DNA of 64,000 bases from Siphonodentalium dalli (taxonomy: Eukaryota; Mollusca; Scaphopoda; Gadilida; Siphonodentaliidae). Under the pieces are notes generated by a model that made no database searches, was not told where the DNA came from, and saw only the letters and a list, made by a program, of their open reading frames with translations. Position 1 is the first letter of the stretch. Every line of letters starts with the position of its first letter. Shown here one piece after another: positions 63,625 to 64,000 of this stretch. The stretch covers positions 226,004,578 to 226,068,577 of the forward strand of contig CP136062.1 of NCBI GenBank assembly GCA_032622095.1. Reading direction: 5' to 3'. The translations under genes and the position numbers were made by a program.

Positions 63625-64000
63625 TTAACCCTTTACCCAACAAACCGGCCAAAAACGCCCAAATAAAGCTTCAACAGCCGAAAATATCTTCGGTCTGTCT
63701 CAATAACACCATACTAATATGGATATCATTGGAACCGGTTCATTGACAACATTGTGATGGTTACAGTTATGCCCAGTGCCAATGCATTCTCTTATACATG
63801 CGAGTCGACCATAGGTCGCCTCGCATATAAAAGAGAATGCATTGGCCTAAAAAAAGTCTTTTTTAACACTTTTTACCATTTTTTCTTACATTCTTTAACA
63901 ATTTTATAATTTTTTCTTACATTTTTTAACATTTTTAATAATATTTTTCTACATTCTTTGACAATTTTATCATTTTTAATATGTGTTAAGCCAATGCATT
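63625..64000. mobile_element. TTAA MITE, family II, cut by the window end
   Basis: Starts TTAACCCTTTACCCAACAAA; first palindrome at 63778-63846; the second palindrome begins at 63990 and runs out of the window. Confidence 0.85.

Overview
The window looks like AT-rich, repeat-dense intronic DNA from a marine invertebrate, most likely a mollusc. The reasons are the many GGAC/GGAT-rich minisatellites, the 'caccaaatatgaa' type interspersed repeats often seen in bivalve and gastropod genomes, the non-LTR retrotransposon and the hAT and TTAA-target elements. The species assignment is inference. There are no prokaryotic genes, no CRISPR array, and I recognised no tRNA or rRNA gene.

Almost the whole window is the interior of one minus-strand gene of the alpha-2-macroglobulin / thioester-containing protein (A2M/TEP) family. 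In transcript order (right to left) there are three constant exons: A (58692-58841, contains the AVDKS motif that precedes the bait region), B (56464-56592) and a tiny exon C (47103-47157). Their phases chain exactly (0-0, 0-0, 0-1). They are followed from 41250 down to 3614 by 16 intact alternative exons (V1 to V16 here) that all encode the same segment: a hypervariable bait-like stretch, then the family motif VRKYFPETW-W. Every one starts in phase 1, ends in phase 2 and has a length of 1 modulo 3. The frame therefore survives only if the transcript includes one of them (or four, seven and so on). This is the architecture of a Dscam-like mutually exclusive exon cluster, here placed on the protease-sensing bait region of an innate immune protein. 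Two full-length and two fragmentary dead exons lie among them. The exons upstream of A, the thioester exon and the constant exons downstream of V16 lie outside the window.

Region by region: 1-3.6 kb is intron with small inverted-repeat elements. 3.6-13.6 kb holds V16 to V13, two roughly 1 kb hAT elements with perfect 8-bp target duplications, and many MITEs. 13.6-19.9 kb holds minisatellites and a 5'-truncated LINE with a 571-codon reverse transcriptase ORF. 19.9-33.2 kb is the dense exon cluster V12 to V3. 33-47 kb holds V2 and V1 between MITEs, foldback elements, a RecQ-like helicase fragment and exon C. 47.9-55.5 kb is two large tandem arrays (56-bp and 66-bp units) inside the C-B intron. 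55.5-64 kb holds exons B and A, then intronic repeats.

Mobile DNA is highly structured. A foldback family carries the core GAATGAGGTCCCCAGAGGG. At least three families begin TTAACCCTTT and share one internal palindrome. A TA-target MITE family begins CAGTAATGC. Several TTAA elements end 25-33 nt upstream of 3' splice sites of the A2M/TEP exons, where the branch point should lie.
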